A stretch of 28,849 nt of DNA from Actinomycetes bacterium. Its GTDB lineage: Bacteria; Actinomycetota; Actinomycetes; Propionibacteriales; Propionibacteriaceae. The DNA lies in NCBI GenBank assembly GCA_023387135.1, contig JAEWIK010000115.1, positions 1 to 28,849 of the forward strand. Direction: 5' to 3'. The notes under the pieces were generated by a model. The model searched no databases. It worked only from the letters and a program-made list of their open reading frames with translations, and had not been told where the DNA came from. How positions within the stretch are numbered: position 1 is the first letter of the stretch; each line of letters begins with the position of its first letter. The position numbers and the translations under genes are program-made. Positions 15,987-23,996 of the stretch are shown piece after piece.

Positions 15987-16019
15987 GGTGGCCCGGTCGC
16001 CGAGCGCGGCCGGGCCACC
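15987..16019 (+). terminator. Strong intra-operon hairpin after the binding-protein gene
   Basis: GGTGGCCCGG (15987-15996) pairs perfectly with CCGGGCCACC (16010-16019). Four more pairs (TCGC with GCGG, one G-U) leave a 5-base loop CGAGC. It sits in the 63-base gap between the binding protein and the first permease and lacks a U tract. In sugar ABC operons such hairpins act as partial terminators or 3' stabilisers that keep binding-protein mRNA in excess; which applies here is not known. Confidence 0.6.
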
Positions 16020-16040
16020 CGGCGGAGAAAGGGCCTCCCC

Positions 16041-16907
16041 ATGCACCTGTCACGCTTCTTCAAGAAGTGGTTCCCGCTGTTCGTGGGACCGACGCTGCTC
16101 GCCTTCCTGCTCGCCTTCGTCGTGCCGTTCGTGCTCGGCGTCGTCCTGTCGTTCTGCAAGTTCACGACCATCACCAACGCCAAGTGGATCGGGGTGGGCA
16201 ACTACGTCCGCGCCTTCACCGAGACGGGGCAGGGCGGTGACGTCACCTTCGTCTCCGCGCTCTGGTTCACGCTGCGGTTCACGCTCGTCTCGATAGTGTC
16301 GGTGAACGTCCTCGCCTTCCTGCTGGCGCTCGCGCTCACCCAGGCGCTCAAGGGGACCAACTGGTTCCGCACCGTGTTCTTCATGCCCAACCTGATCGGC
16401 GGCATCGTCCTCGGCTGGATCTGGCAGCTCATCTTCAACGGCATCCTCGCCTCGTCGGGCCAGACGCTGGTCTCCGATCCCGCGTACGGCTTCTGGGGCC
16501 TCGTCGTCATGACGAACTGGCAGATGATCGGCTACATGATGGTGATCTACATCGCCGGACTGCAGAGCCTGCCGTCGGACGTCCTCGAAGCCGCGCAGAT
16601 CGACGGCTCGGGCACCCTCAGCACCCTGTTCAGGATCAAGCTGCCGCTGGTGGTCCCGTCCATCACCATCTGCACGTTCCTCACCATGGCCAGCTCCTTC
16701 AAGCTGTTCGACCAGAACCTCGCGCTCACCAACGGCGCTCCCGGCACCCAGACGCAGATGCTCGCGCTCGACATCTTCAACACCTTCTACCGGGCCAGCG
16801 GCTACGAGGGAGTCGGGCAGGCGAAGGCAGTCGTCTTTTTCGTCATGGTGGGGCTGGTCGCCCTCGTCCAACTGCGGCTCAGCCGCGCCCGGGAGGTGGA
16901 GAGCTGA
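16041..16907 (+). CDS. ABC sugar transporter permease (MalF-type)
   Basis: This 288-residue inner-membrane permease has about six helices and the EAA loop EAAQIDGSGTLSTLFRIKLPLV near residues 190-210, which docks with the ATPase. N-terminal length and order correspond to the first permease (MalF/UgpA type) of carbohydrate-uptake-1 systems. The ATG at 16041 has GAGAAAGGG upstream. The stop overlaps the next permease start by one base (TGATG), so translation is coupled. It forms the transport channel with the following gene product. Confidence 0.92.
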   Translation: MHLSRFFKKWFPLFVGPTLLAFLLAFVVPFVLGVVLSFCKFTTITNAKWIGVGNYVRAFTETGQGGDVTFVSALWFTLRFTLVSIVSVNVLAFLLALALTQALKGTNWFRTVFFMPNLIGGIVLGWIWQLIFNGILASSGQTLVSDPAYGFWGLVVMTNWQMIGYMMVIYIAGLQSLPSDVLEAAQIDGSGTLSTLFRIKLPLVVPSITICTFLTMASSFKLFDQNLALTNGAPGTQTQMLALDIFNTFYRASGYEGVGQAKAVVFFVMVGLVALVQLRLSRAREVES

Positions 16908-17746
16908 TGACACGTCGCAACCGCACGATCTTCCGCGTCATCGGTGTCGTCTCGCTGGCGGCGCTGTCGATCATCTACCTCCTGCCGATCCTCATCGTGC
17001 TGATGAACTCGTTCAAGTCGAACATCTTCGTCACCAGTGAGCCGTTCACCCCGCCGTCGTCGGACACCTTCATCGGCCTGGCCAACTACGACACCGGCAT
17101 CAACGAGATCGGCATCCTCAAGGCGGCCGGCTACTCGCTGTTCATCACTGTGTTCTCGGTGGCCGCCATCGTCTTCATCACGTCCATGGCCGCCTGGTTC
17201 ATCACCCGCGTGAAGGCCTGGTACACGACGGTGCTCTACTTCGCCTTCGTGTTTTCGATGATCGTCCCGTTCCAGATGGTCATGTACTCGATGTCGAAGG
17301 TCGCCAACATGACCCACCTCGACAACCCCGTGGGCATCATCGTGCTCTATCTGGGCTTCGGGGCCGGGCTGTCCATCTTCATCTTCGCCGGGTTCGTCAA
17401 GAGCGTGCCGCTCGAACTGGAGGAGGCGGCAGTCATCGACGGGTGCAATCCGTGGCAGGTGTACTGGCACGTCATCTTCCCCGTGCTGCGTCCCGTGGCC
17501 GTCACGGTGGCGATCCTCAACACCATGTGGATCTGGAACGACTACCTGCTGCCGTACCTGACCATCGGCACCGACTACCGCACCATCCCGATCGCCGTCC
17601 AGTACCTGCAGGGCGGCTACGGGTCGGTCGACTGGGGTGCCATGATGGCGGTCCTCGTGTTGGCGATGCTGCCGATCATCGTGTTCTACCTGGCCGCGCA
17701 GCGCCACATCATCAAGGGCGTCACAGCGGGAGCCGTGAAGGGCTGA
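16907..17746 (+). CDS. ABC sugar transporter permease (MalG-type)
   Basis: This 279-residue second permease (MalG/UgpE type) has about six membrane helices. The EAA loop reads EEAAVIDGCNPWQVYWHVIF, followed by PVLRPVAVTVAI. A short extracytoplasmic loop after the first helix (KSNIFVTSEPF) is typical of this subfamily. The start codon overlaps the previous stop by one base. It pairs with the preceding permease. The ATPase must come from elsewhere in the genome, as with shared MsiK-type ATPases of actinobacteria. Confidence 0.92.
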   Translation: MTRRNRTIFRVIGVVSLAALSIIYLLPILIVLMNSFKSNIFVTSEPFTPPSSDTFIGLANYDTGINEIGILKAAGYSLFITVFSVAAIVFITSMAAWFITRVKAWYTTVLYFAFVFSMIVPFQMVMYSMSKVANMTHLDNPVGIIVLYLGFGAGLSIFIFAGFVKSVPLELEEAAVIDGCNPWQVYWHVIFPVLRPVAVTVAILNTMWIWNDYLLPYLTIGTDYRTIPIAVQYLQGGYGSVDWGAMMAVLVLAMLPIIVFYLAAQRHIIKGVTAGAVKG

Positions 17747-17777
17747 GGGCCTCACGTTGAGGTGAAGGGAGTTGCTG

Positions 17778-18827
17778 GTGGTCACCATCAGGGACATCGC
17801 CAGGGAGTCGGGCTACTCGGTCTCGACGGTCTCCCGCGTGATCGGCGGGCATCCCGACGTGAGCGCGACCGCCGCCGAGCGCATCCAGGAGGTCATCAAG
17901 CGACGACGCTTCTCGGTGAACCGCAATGCCCGCAACCTCAAGCGCGCCGAGAGCCGCACCGTCCTGATCGTCGTCAAGGGCGAGAAGAACATGCTGTTCG
18001 CCTCGATGCTCGAGCACGTCCAGACGGGGGTGACCGACGCCGGCTACACCACGGCGGTCCAGTACCTCGACGAGGACGCCGACGAGGTGGCTGCCGCCGA
18101 ACGGCTGGCCGCCGAGCTGAAGCCGAGCGGGGCAGTGTTCCTCGGCGGCAACGCCGAGCACTTCGTCGCGGGGGCGCACCTCATCGGGGACCAGGTCCCG
18201 GCGGTCGTCCTGACCAACTCGACGGAGGTGGTCGGCAGGCCCGGGATCTCCAGCGTCACGACTGACGACCTCGAGGCGTCGCGGCTCGCCATCGACCACC
18301 TGCTCGACAACGGCCACCGCAGGATCGGCGTGATCGGCGGCAACCCTGACGTCTCGCTCACCAGCCAGCTCAGGCAGTCCGGCGCGCTGGCAGCCTTCAC
18401 CGAACGGGGCGTCCCGTTCGACGTCGACGCGGCGTACGTCCCGACGCGGTTCTCGCTGGAGGACGGTCACGCCGCGGGAGAACTGTTGCTGCGGACGGTG
18501 CCGGGCCTGACGGCGATCTACGCCATGAGCGACATCATGGCGATCGGGGCGATGCGCGCCCTCGCCGACCACGGCCTGAAGGTGCCGCGCGACGTGTCAC
18601 TCGTCGGCCACGACGGCATCTCGCTCACCGGGTACACGGTCCCCAAGATCACCACGGTGGGGCAGCCTCAGGCAGAGCTCGCGCGGCGCGGGCTCGACAT
18701 CCTGGCGCGCCACATGAGCGGTGACCGCGAACCCGAGTACTGCAGGGTGGAGGTCTCGCTGATCGAGGGCGAATCTGTGCGCTCGCCCGACGACGACGAG
18801 CCCGAGGACGCCTCCCGCGCCGCCTGA
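17778..18827 (+). CDS. LacI-family transcriptional repressor
   Basis: This 349-residue regulator has an N-terminal helix-turn-helix: TIRDIARESGYSVSTVSRVI at residues 3-22, followed by hinge-helix sequence to about residue 60. A periplasmic-binding-protein-like sensor domain follows, with motifs such as ASRLAIDHLLDNGHRRIGVIGG, AIYAMSDIMAIGAMRAL and VPRDVSLVGHDG. GTG 17778 is taken as the start because AAGGGAG (17765-17771) is well placed; a TTG at 17772 overlaps the site less well. It is the last gene of the ABC operon, 31 bases after the second permease, and most likely acts on the palindrome at 14461-14488. The inducer is expected to be the transported sugar or a product of it. Confidence 0.93.
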   Translation: MVTIRDIARESGYSVSTVSRVIGGHPDVSATAAERIQEVIKRRRFSVNRNARNLKRAESRTVLIVVKGEKNMLFASMLEHVQTGVTDAGYTTAVQYLDEDADEVAAAERLAAELKPSGAVFLGGNAEHFVAGAHLIGDQVPAVVLTNSTEVVGRPGISSVTTDDLEASRLAIDHLLDNGHRRIGVIGGNPDVSLTSQLRQSGALAAFTERGVPFDVDAAYVPTRFSLEDGHAAGELLLRTVPGLTAIYAMSDIMAIGAMRALADHGLKVPRDVSLVGHDGISLTGYTVPKITTVGQPQAELARRGLDILARHMSGDREPEYCRVEVSLIEGESVRSPDDDEPEDASRAA

Positions 18828-18848
18828 GGCGGCTGCCGCTACTGCGGC
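18820..18848. terminator. Tandem hairpins at the lacI / transglutaminase convergent junction
   Basis: CCGCC-TGA-GGCGG (18820-18832, the loop being the lacI stop codon) and GCCGC-TACT-GCGGC (18835-18848) are two adjacent perfect 5-bp stems. They lie between genes whose ends are 11 bases apart. They could stop transcription from both sides, but neither has a U tract. Confidence 0.35.
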
Positions 18849-20977
18849 GTCCGCAGCCAGTCGGGCAGGCGGAGGACCGAACGCGGGAAGTACCTGCGCA
18901 GCACCCCCGGGGTCACGCCACGGTTGGAGTGCAGCCCGCGGGCGATCCTCCTCGCCTGGGTGACGGGATCGGTGGCGAGCGCGGAGTCGGGGGCGAAGCG
19001 CGCCTGCTCGACGGCCAGGGCGAGCTCCTTCACGGCGCCGGCCTCGCTGGTGTGGACCAGGCCCGCGAGTTCTGCCGCCACCTGGCGCGGAGTGCCCGAG
19101 GGCCACGAGTGGCCCGCGTCGTACACCTCGTCGCGCACCTCGTCCCAAGCGTCCTCGGCGAGGTCGGCGGGGCCGCGAGCGCGGTGTGTCGAGAGTCTCC
19201 GCCAGCGGCGCCAGGAACGGACGCCGAGCGGGATGGTGGCGAGCGCCAGGGCCGCAGCGACACCCCCCAGGGTCCACGCGACGGTGACCAGCCAGGCGAA
19301 GCTCGCAGTGCGGGGCGACGAGGTCGGGTTCTCGGCGCCGGGATCCTCGGGCTGGCGCGTGCTGACGGGCGCCGACGGCTCCGGGACACCCGCCGAGGAC
19401 GTCGGGGTGGGGACCGGGGCAGCGCCGGAGGCTCCCGTCGGGGTGGGGTCGAAAGCCACCCAGCCGAGGCCCTGCAGGTAGACCTCGGTCCACGCGTGCA
19501 TCTGCCGCAACGACACGATGTAGCTGTCCCCATTCTTCTCGCCGGGCAGGAACCCGACGACCACCCGCGAGGGCACTCCCAGGGCACGGGCGAGGATCGC
19601 CATCGAGCCCGAGAACTGCTCGCAGTAGCCGGTGCGGCTGGTCAGCAGGAAGTCCGCGACGGTGTCGAGCGTCGACCCGGGGACGGCGCCCAGGGAATAG
19701 GTGAAGGCGCTGGAGTGGAACCACCTCGTGAGCCGCTGCATGCGCTCCCCGTCGGTGGTGGCGCCTTCGGTCACCTCCCGGGCGAGGTCGCGCAGCCGGG
19801 GGTCGAGCCCGTCGGGGAGTTGCAGGGTCAGCCCCGCGTCCGCCGGGTCGCCGGCGTCGGCCGCGGCCACCTGGTCCTGCGACGGCTGGAAGTCGTAGAC
19901 GGTCGCCGAGTAGCGGAGTCCCCGGGTGGCGAGCTGCCGGTTGTCGCCCAGCGCCACCACCGACAGCGTCCGCGGGTCGTAGCGCCAGTCGCCGGGAGCG
20001 TTCCAGGCCTGCGGCACCCACGGCACGGGCAGCCACTCGCTGCCGAAGTCCTCCACGTGGACGGTGATCTCGGACGTGGGGGAGTCGGTGACGGCCGCCT
20101 CGGGGATGACGGCGGGGCCCGGCATGAGGTCGGTGGGGACGAGGTGGAAGCCGCCCGCGTCGAACTCCGACAGCGCCGTCAGCCGCAGGTAGCGGCCGTG
20201 GCCGTCCTCGGTCTGGTAGGTGATGACCGTCCGGTTGCTGTTGGCCCGGATGTTGCGGACGAGGTCCTGGCTCGGGTCTCCCAGCAGGATCGCTCCCGGG
20301 CCGCCCCCGGCGTCGATCCAGGCGGTGCCGCGCTCGGGGAGGGTGGTGGCGACGAAGCCGGTGCCCAGCCACGCGAGCAGGCCGGCGCCGACCGCCGTCA
20401 GGGCGATGCTCCGTCCGAGCCCGCGGGTGCCAGCGGGGACGTCGGTCCGGGAGGCCTGCGCGCCGTAGGCGCCGGTGCCGAGGACCACTACATAACCGAT
20501 CGCCACCAGGGCGAACAGCGCGGGCGAGGTCTCGTCGGGCAGCACGAGAGCGGGGACCAGGTAGGTGACCACCAGCGGCGGGAAACTCCAGCCCGGACGT
20601 TCCAGGCCCACCGCGACGGCCTCGGCGATCAGGTAGAGCAGCCAGAGTACGAACGAGGTGGTGAGGGTGAAGCCGTCGTGGGGATCCATCGGAGCCCAGC
20701 TCTCCCTCACGTACGCGAACGTGTCGCCGAGGATCTCCGGGATGTTCTCGATCCCGACGCCGACGAGCAGCACCAGCCCAGGGATCAGGACCGACAGGCG
20801 GACGGCGAGGGCGGGGAGCCTGAGGTGCCGCGCGATGACGGCGATGACGGCGCTCGCGCCCGCCAGCGCCGCGGTGAGCCCGATGTACGCCCTGTCGAGC
20901 GTCAGCGGTGTCAGGCACCAGGACGACAACACGACCGCCACCAGGACGGCGAACGTCAGCCTGTCGGCGGCCCTCAC
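18839..20977 (-). CDS. Membrane-bound transglutaminase-like protein (DUF3488/TGc)
   Basis: This 712-residue protein has an N-terminal block of about six membrane helices (residues 1-210), then an extracytoplasmic transglutaminase-like core. The cysteine-protease-type triad is complete: C452 in RTGYCEQFSGSMA, H494 in QMHAWTEVYL and D510 in WVAFDPTP. A Pro/Ser/Thr-rich linker, one more helix (about residues 550-575) and a cytoplasmic DUF4129-like tail follow. The GTG start at 20977 overlaps the DUF58 stop as GTGA; longer upstream frames run into that gene. It is the last gene of a moxR-DUF58-transglutaminase operon, a widespread arrangement whose substrate is unknown. Processing or cross-linking of a surface protein is possible. 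Confidence 0.88.
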   Translation of the reverse strand: MRAADRLTFAVLVAVVLSSWCLTPLTLDRAYIGLTAALAGASAVIAVIARHLRLPALAVRLSVLIPGLVLLVGVGIENIPEILGDTFAYVRESWAPMDPHDGFTLTTSFVLWLLYLIAEAVAVGLERPGWSFPPLVVTYLVPALVLPDETSPALFALVAIGYVVVLGTGAYGAQASRTDVPAGTRGLGRSIALTAVGAGLLAWLGTGFVATTLPERGTAWIDAGGGPGAILLGDPSQDLVRNIRANSNRTVITYQTEDGHGRYLRLTALSEFDAGGFHLVPTDLMPGPAVIPEAAVTDSPTSEITVHVEDFGSEWLPVPWVPQAWNAPGDWRYDPRTLSVVALGDNRQLATRGLRYSATVYDFQPSQDQVAAADAGDPADAGLTLQLPDGLDPRLRDLAREVTEGATTDGERMQRLTRWFHSSAFTYSLGAVPGSTLDTVADFLLTSRTGYCEQFSGSMAILARALGVPSRVVVGFLPGEKNGDSYIVSLRQMHAWTEVYLQGLGWVAFDPTPTGASGAAPVPTPTSSAGVPEPSAPVSTRQPEDPGAENPTSSPRTASFAWLVTVAWTLGGVAAALALATIPLGVRSWRRWRRLSTHRARGPADLAEDAWDEVRDEVYDAGHSWPSGTPRQVAAELAGLVHTSEAGAVKELALAVEQARFAPDSALATDPVTQARRIARGLHSNRGVTPGVLRRYFPRSVLRLPDWLRTPQ

Positions 20978-22290
20978 AGCCCCGACTCCTCGCTCAGCCA
21001 GCTCCACGCCTCGGCCACGGGCGTCCCGAGCGGGACCCTGATGCAGCGCCAGCCCGACGCCTCCAGCAGGTTCGCAGCCCCCTCGACGCGGGCGTCCAGG
21101 CGATCCGCCAGCCGACGCGAACCCTGCACGGTCCTGCCGCCGACGCGATGCTGCCCACCGGAACGGTCGAGCACGAGGGCCCAACAGTTGCGGTGCTCGC
21201 GTCGCGCGTCGGCGAGGGTGGCGGCGTCCACGTCGTCAAGTCTGCCCAGCAGGGCAATGAGCAACTGGCCGCGGACGCCCGTCGGGGCGGACGACATCGC
21301 CTGCGACAGCGTCCCCGTCGTGGTGAGGTCGACTCCCGCCAGCCTGCGCAGCAACCCGCGGGCGCCGAGTTGGGCGCGTTCGGCGGGGTCGTCGCCGCGG
21401 GCGTCGGTGGGCGTCACCGCCACCGAGAAGCCGTTGCCGAGCAGGTGGATCGAGATGGACGCCGCCGCCGACACCAGCCACTCGAAGCGCTGTTCGGGCA
21501 GGTCGCGGGAGAAGGCGAGGGCGCGGTTGTCGAGCAGGATCACGGCGCTCGGGTCCCACGCGCGCTCCTCACGCCTGACCATGAGCTCGCCGATCCTGGC
21601 GGTGGAACGCCAGTGGATCCGCCGGACGTCGTCGCCCGGCTGGTACTCCCTCACGAGCACGTCGTCGGACCCCACGAGGCTGGTCTTCAACAGCGTCGAG
21701 TCGGTCGAGGTGCCCACCCCGGACGCGTTGCGCAGCGGAGTCAGCGGCTCGGTGAGGGGGAGGGCGAGGATCTCAGCGGTGCCGGGCAGCACCCGGCTGG
21801 CCCGAGCGAGGCCGAGGCCGTCGGAGATCGTCCGGCGCAGCGGGCCGAGCGTGTGGCGGCCGCGCCAGCCGGGGGTGAGCCGGTGCTCCATCCTGTGGGT
21901 GGTCGAACTGCCGAAGCTGAGCGGGAAGGTCTCGACAGACCTGCCGGCGAGGGCCGGTGACTTGTCGTCGGAGTACTCGACGACGGCGCCGAGCGCGAGG
22001 CCGGGGGAGTCGACCCGCAGCCGGTTCAGCACCAGTTCCCCCGTCGTCACCTCCAGCGGGGTGACAGTTCTGGTCAGTTCGGGACGTCCCGACCCCACGG
22101 CGACGAAGACCCAGCTCGCGGGCGGCAACAGCAGCAGGAAGAGGCCCGGCCAGAACAGGTCGCGCTGCCCGCCCAGCCACGCGGCCACGCACCACGCCAG
22201 CCCGGCCGCCAGCATCACCCAGCCGCGCAGGGTCAGGCCCGGCGCCCCTGCCAGGCGGGTGGTGCGCAACAAGCGACGGAGCCGGCGCAC
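20974..22290 (-). CDS. DUF58 domain-containing protein
   Basis: This 438-residue protein has two membrane helices near the N-terminus (about residues 20-62), an extracytoplasmic beta-rich part and a C-terminal VWA-like fold. The DUF58 signature is clear: VREYQPGDDVRRIHWRSTAR, followed by LMVRREE and a strand with ILLDNRA. Family members are encoded next to MoxR ATPases and are thought to be their partners in assembling or maturing protein complexes. The GTG start at 22290 lies four bases after the moxR stop, with GAGG upstream. It overlaps the transglutaminase start, so the three genes form one operon. Confidence 0.9.
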   Translation of the reverse strand: MRRLRRLLRTTRLAGAPGLTLRGWVMLAAGLAWCVAAWLGGQRDLFWPGLFLLLLPPASWVFVAVGSGRPELTRTVTPLEVTTGELVLNRLRVDSPGLALGAVVEYSDDKSPALAGRSVETFPLSFGSSTTHRMEHRLTPGWRGRHTLGPLRRTISDGLGLARASRVLPGTAEILALPLTEPLTPLRNASGVGTSTDSTLLKTSLVGSDDVLVREYQPGDDVRRIHWRSTARIGELMVRREERAWDPSAVILLDNRALAFSRDLPEQRFEWLVSAAASISIHLLGNGFSVAVTPTDARGDDPAERAQLGARGLLRRLAGVDLTTTGTLSQAMSSAPTGVRGQLLIALLGRLDDVDAATLADARREHRNCWALVLDRSGGQHRVGGRTVQGSRRLADRLDARVEGAANLLEASGWRCIRVPLGTPVAEAWSWLSEESGL

Positions 22291-22294
22291 CTGG

Positions 22295-23263
22295 TCATCC
22301 TCGGCGTTGCGGGAGCGCCACCTCGGCGACGGCCTTCGCTATCACGTCGGCGACGCTGCGCCTTCCCAACTGGGCCTCGTGGCTCAGCAGGATGCGGTGG
22401 GCGAGGGTGGGGAGCGCCAGTGACTGGATGTCGTCGGGGGTGACGTAGTTGCGTCCGTCGATGGCCGCCTGGGCGCGCGCGGCACGCATCAACTGCAGGC
22501 TCGCGCGCGGCGAGGCGCCGAGCCTCACGTCGCCGCCGCCGCGGGTGTGAGCGACGATCGAGACCAGGTAGTCCTTCACCGCCCGGTGGACGAAGACCCG
22601 CCGGACTGTGGCGATGCAGGAGTTGACGGTGTCGGCGTCGGTCACGGGGTGCAGCGACTCGAGGGGCTCCGCCTCCCCGTGGTGGTCGAGCATCGCTGCC
22701 TCGGCCTGCGCGCTGGGGTACCCCATGTCGAGCCGGAGCCCGAACCTGTCGCGCTGGGCCTCGGGGAGCGGGTAGGTCCCCTCCATCTCGATGGGGTTCT
22801 GGGTGGCCACAACGACGAACGGACGCGGGAGCGGATGGGTGGTGCCGTCGACAGTCACCCTGCGTTCCTCCATGGCCTCCAGCAGGGCCGACTGTGTCTT
22901 GGGTGAGGCGCGGTTGATCTCGTCGGCGATGACGACGTGGGCGAACACTCCACCCGGCTTGAACTCGAAGTCGCGGGAGTGCTGGTTGAAGACCGACACC
23001 CCCGTGATGTCGCTCGGCAGCAGGTCGGGGGTGAACTGGATGCGGCTGGAGGTGGCGTCGATCGAGCGGGCGAGGGCCCGGGCGAGCATGGTCTTGCCGA
23101 CCCCTGGCACGTCCTCGATCAGCAGGTGCGCCTCGGCGAACAACGCCGTGATGGCCAGCTTGATCGCGTCGTCCTTGCCGTCGATCACGTGCCCCACCGC
23201 GTTGTGGATGGCGCGCGCCGTGTCCTGAACCGCCTGGATGTCCGCCGGAGTTGCGACCTCCAC
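22295..23263 (-). CDS. moxR: MoxR-family AAA+ ATPase
   Basis: This 322-residue ATPase has the MoxR arrangement: Walker A EDVPGVGKT (residues 50-58), Walker B VVIADEINRA, sensor 1 region VVATQNPIEMEGTYPLPEAQRDRF, and a C-terminal lid with SPRASLQLMRAARAQA. MoxR proteins act as chaperone-like ATPases together with VWA/DUF58 proteins. The GTG at 23263 was chosen because GAGGGGGAA stands just before it; the frame is open 87 codons further, but that part runs across mraZ and its promoter. It is divergent from mraZ, so both promoters share a 163-base region. Confidence 0.93.
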   Translation of the reverse strand: MEVATPADIQAVQDTARAIHNAVGHVIDGKDDAIKLAITALFAEAHLLIEDVPGVGKTMLARALARSIDATSSRIQFTPDLLPSDITGVSVFNQHSRDFEFKPGGVFAHVVIADEINRASPKTQSALLEAMEERRVTVDGTTHPLPRPFVVVATQNPIEMEGTYPLPEAQRDRFGLRLDMGYPSAQAEAAMLDHHGEAEPLESLHPVTDADTVNSCIATVRRVFVHRAVKDYLVSIVAHTRGGGDVRLGASPRASLQLMRAARAQAAIDGRNYVTPDDIQSLALPTLAHRILLSHEAQLGRRSVADVIAKAVAEVALPQRRG

Positions 23264-23310
23264 GGCTTCCCCCTCTCGTCCCCAACCGCCCGTCGTTGCG
23301 CTTGGCCACA

Positions 23311-23316
23311 ACAGTA
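23311..23316 (-). promoter_or_regulatory. Possible -10 element for the moxR operon
   Basis: On the minus strand TACTGT fits TANNNT and would give a leader of about 40 bases with the GAGGGGG ribosome binding site. The -35 is not clear. Confidence 0.3.
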
Positions 23317-23349
23317 CGTGACCGCCCACGGTCCCGCGCGAGAAGGAAA

Positions 23350-23407
23350 GTGGAGCGAATCCTTGTACTGGGTGGAGGGTTGTGGAGTATGGTGGTGGAA
23401 AGTGGAG
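23350..23407 (+). promoter_or_regulatory. MraZ box: phased GTGGAG repeats
   Basis: GTGGAG occurs at 23350, 23372, 23382 and 23402, and GTGGTG at 23392. The last four copies are spaced exactly 10 bases apart, one helical turn. MraZ is known to bind direct repeats of this kind in front of its own gene and repress the dcw cluster, so autoregulation is expected. Confidence 0.7.
23363..23393 (+). promoter_or_regulatory. Candidate mraZ promoter
   Basis: TTGTAC (23363-23368) and TATGGT (23388-23393) are 19 bases apart, slightly longer than ideal. The -10 element is flanked and overlapped by the GTGGAG repeats, so MraZ binding would block it. Transcription would begin near 23400. Confidence 0.4.
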
Positions 23408-23426
23408 CCACGGAGAGAGGGAGGCC

Positions 23427-23855
23427 ATGTTTCTCGGCACCTTCACTCCCAAGCTCGACGACAAGGGACGGTTCTTCCTGCCTGCGAAGTTCCGCGAACA
23501 GCTCAGCAAGGGGCTCGTGATCACCCGCGCACAGGACAGGTGCCTCGCGATCTACGAGCCGGAGCGGTTCGTCGAGGAGGTTCAGAAGACGGCGACGGGC
23601 CCTTCCACCATCCAGGCGGTCCGGGCGTACCAGCGCATGGTCTCCTCGGGCGCCACCGACGATGTGCCAGACAGCCAGGGTCGCGTGACCATCCCACAGT
23701 CGCTGCGGGACTACGCGGGCCTGACCAAAGAGATAGTCGTGATCGGGGCCTACAACCGCCTCGAGGTGTGGGACGCGGCGACCTGGGCGAAGTACTCGGC
23801 CGATCAGGAGGAGGCCTTCGCCTCACTCGACGGCGAGATCTTCCCGGCAGGGTGA
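23427..23855 (+). CDS. mraZ: Transcriptional regulator MraZ
   Basis: This 142-residue protein has two AbrB-like SpoVT domains. The first begins MFLGTFTPKLDDKGRFFLPAKFR; the second contains DSQGRVTIPQSLRDYAGL. Both carry the D-x-x-G-R core. MraZ forms a ring, binds repeats upstream of its own gene and represses the division/cell-wall cluster. The ATG at 23427 is preceded by GAGAGAGGGAGG. The gene is the first of the dcw cluster and is divergent from moxR. A 141-base gap separates it from rsmH. Confidence 0.96.
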   Translation: MFLGTFTPKLDDKGRFFLPAKFREQLSKGLVITRAQDRCLAIYEPERFVEEVQKTATGPSTIQAVRAYQRMVSSGATDDVPDSQGRVTIPQSLRDYAGLTKEIVVIGAYNRLEVWDAATWAKYSADQEEAFASLDGEIFPAG

Positions 23856-23909
23856 CCTGCCAACGCTTCACCGGCTCGCGCGGTGCGGCTCCAACCCGAA
23901 GCGCGTTCC

Positions 23910-23933
23910 CTGGCGCACCTTCCCCGGTGCCAG
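23910..23933 (+). other. Hairpin in the mraZ-rsmH gap
   Basis: CTG (23910-23912) and GCACC (23915-23919), with a 2-base bulge, can pair with GGTGC and CAG (23926-23933) around a TTCCCC loop. No gene lies in this 141-base gap. The hairpin could modulate expression of rsmH, but it may be incidental in GC-rich sequence. Confidence 0.25.
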
Positions 23934-23996
23934 GTGACACCTTCGGATTGGATCCACGGCGCACGAGCCGGATCTGGCCGGTAGAGGAGGGTCGAG

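Noticed and set aside
18929..22423. 1164-codon open frame on the plus strand
   Set aside because: It is antisense to the transglutaminase and DUF58 genes, both well supported, and has no recognisable domain.
23264..23524. N-terminal extension of MoxR by 87 codons
   Set aside because: It would cross the mraZ promoter, the MraZ boxes and the mraZ start, and it lacks similarity to MoxR. The GTG at 23263 has a good ribosome binding site.
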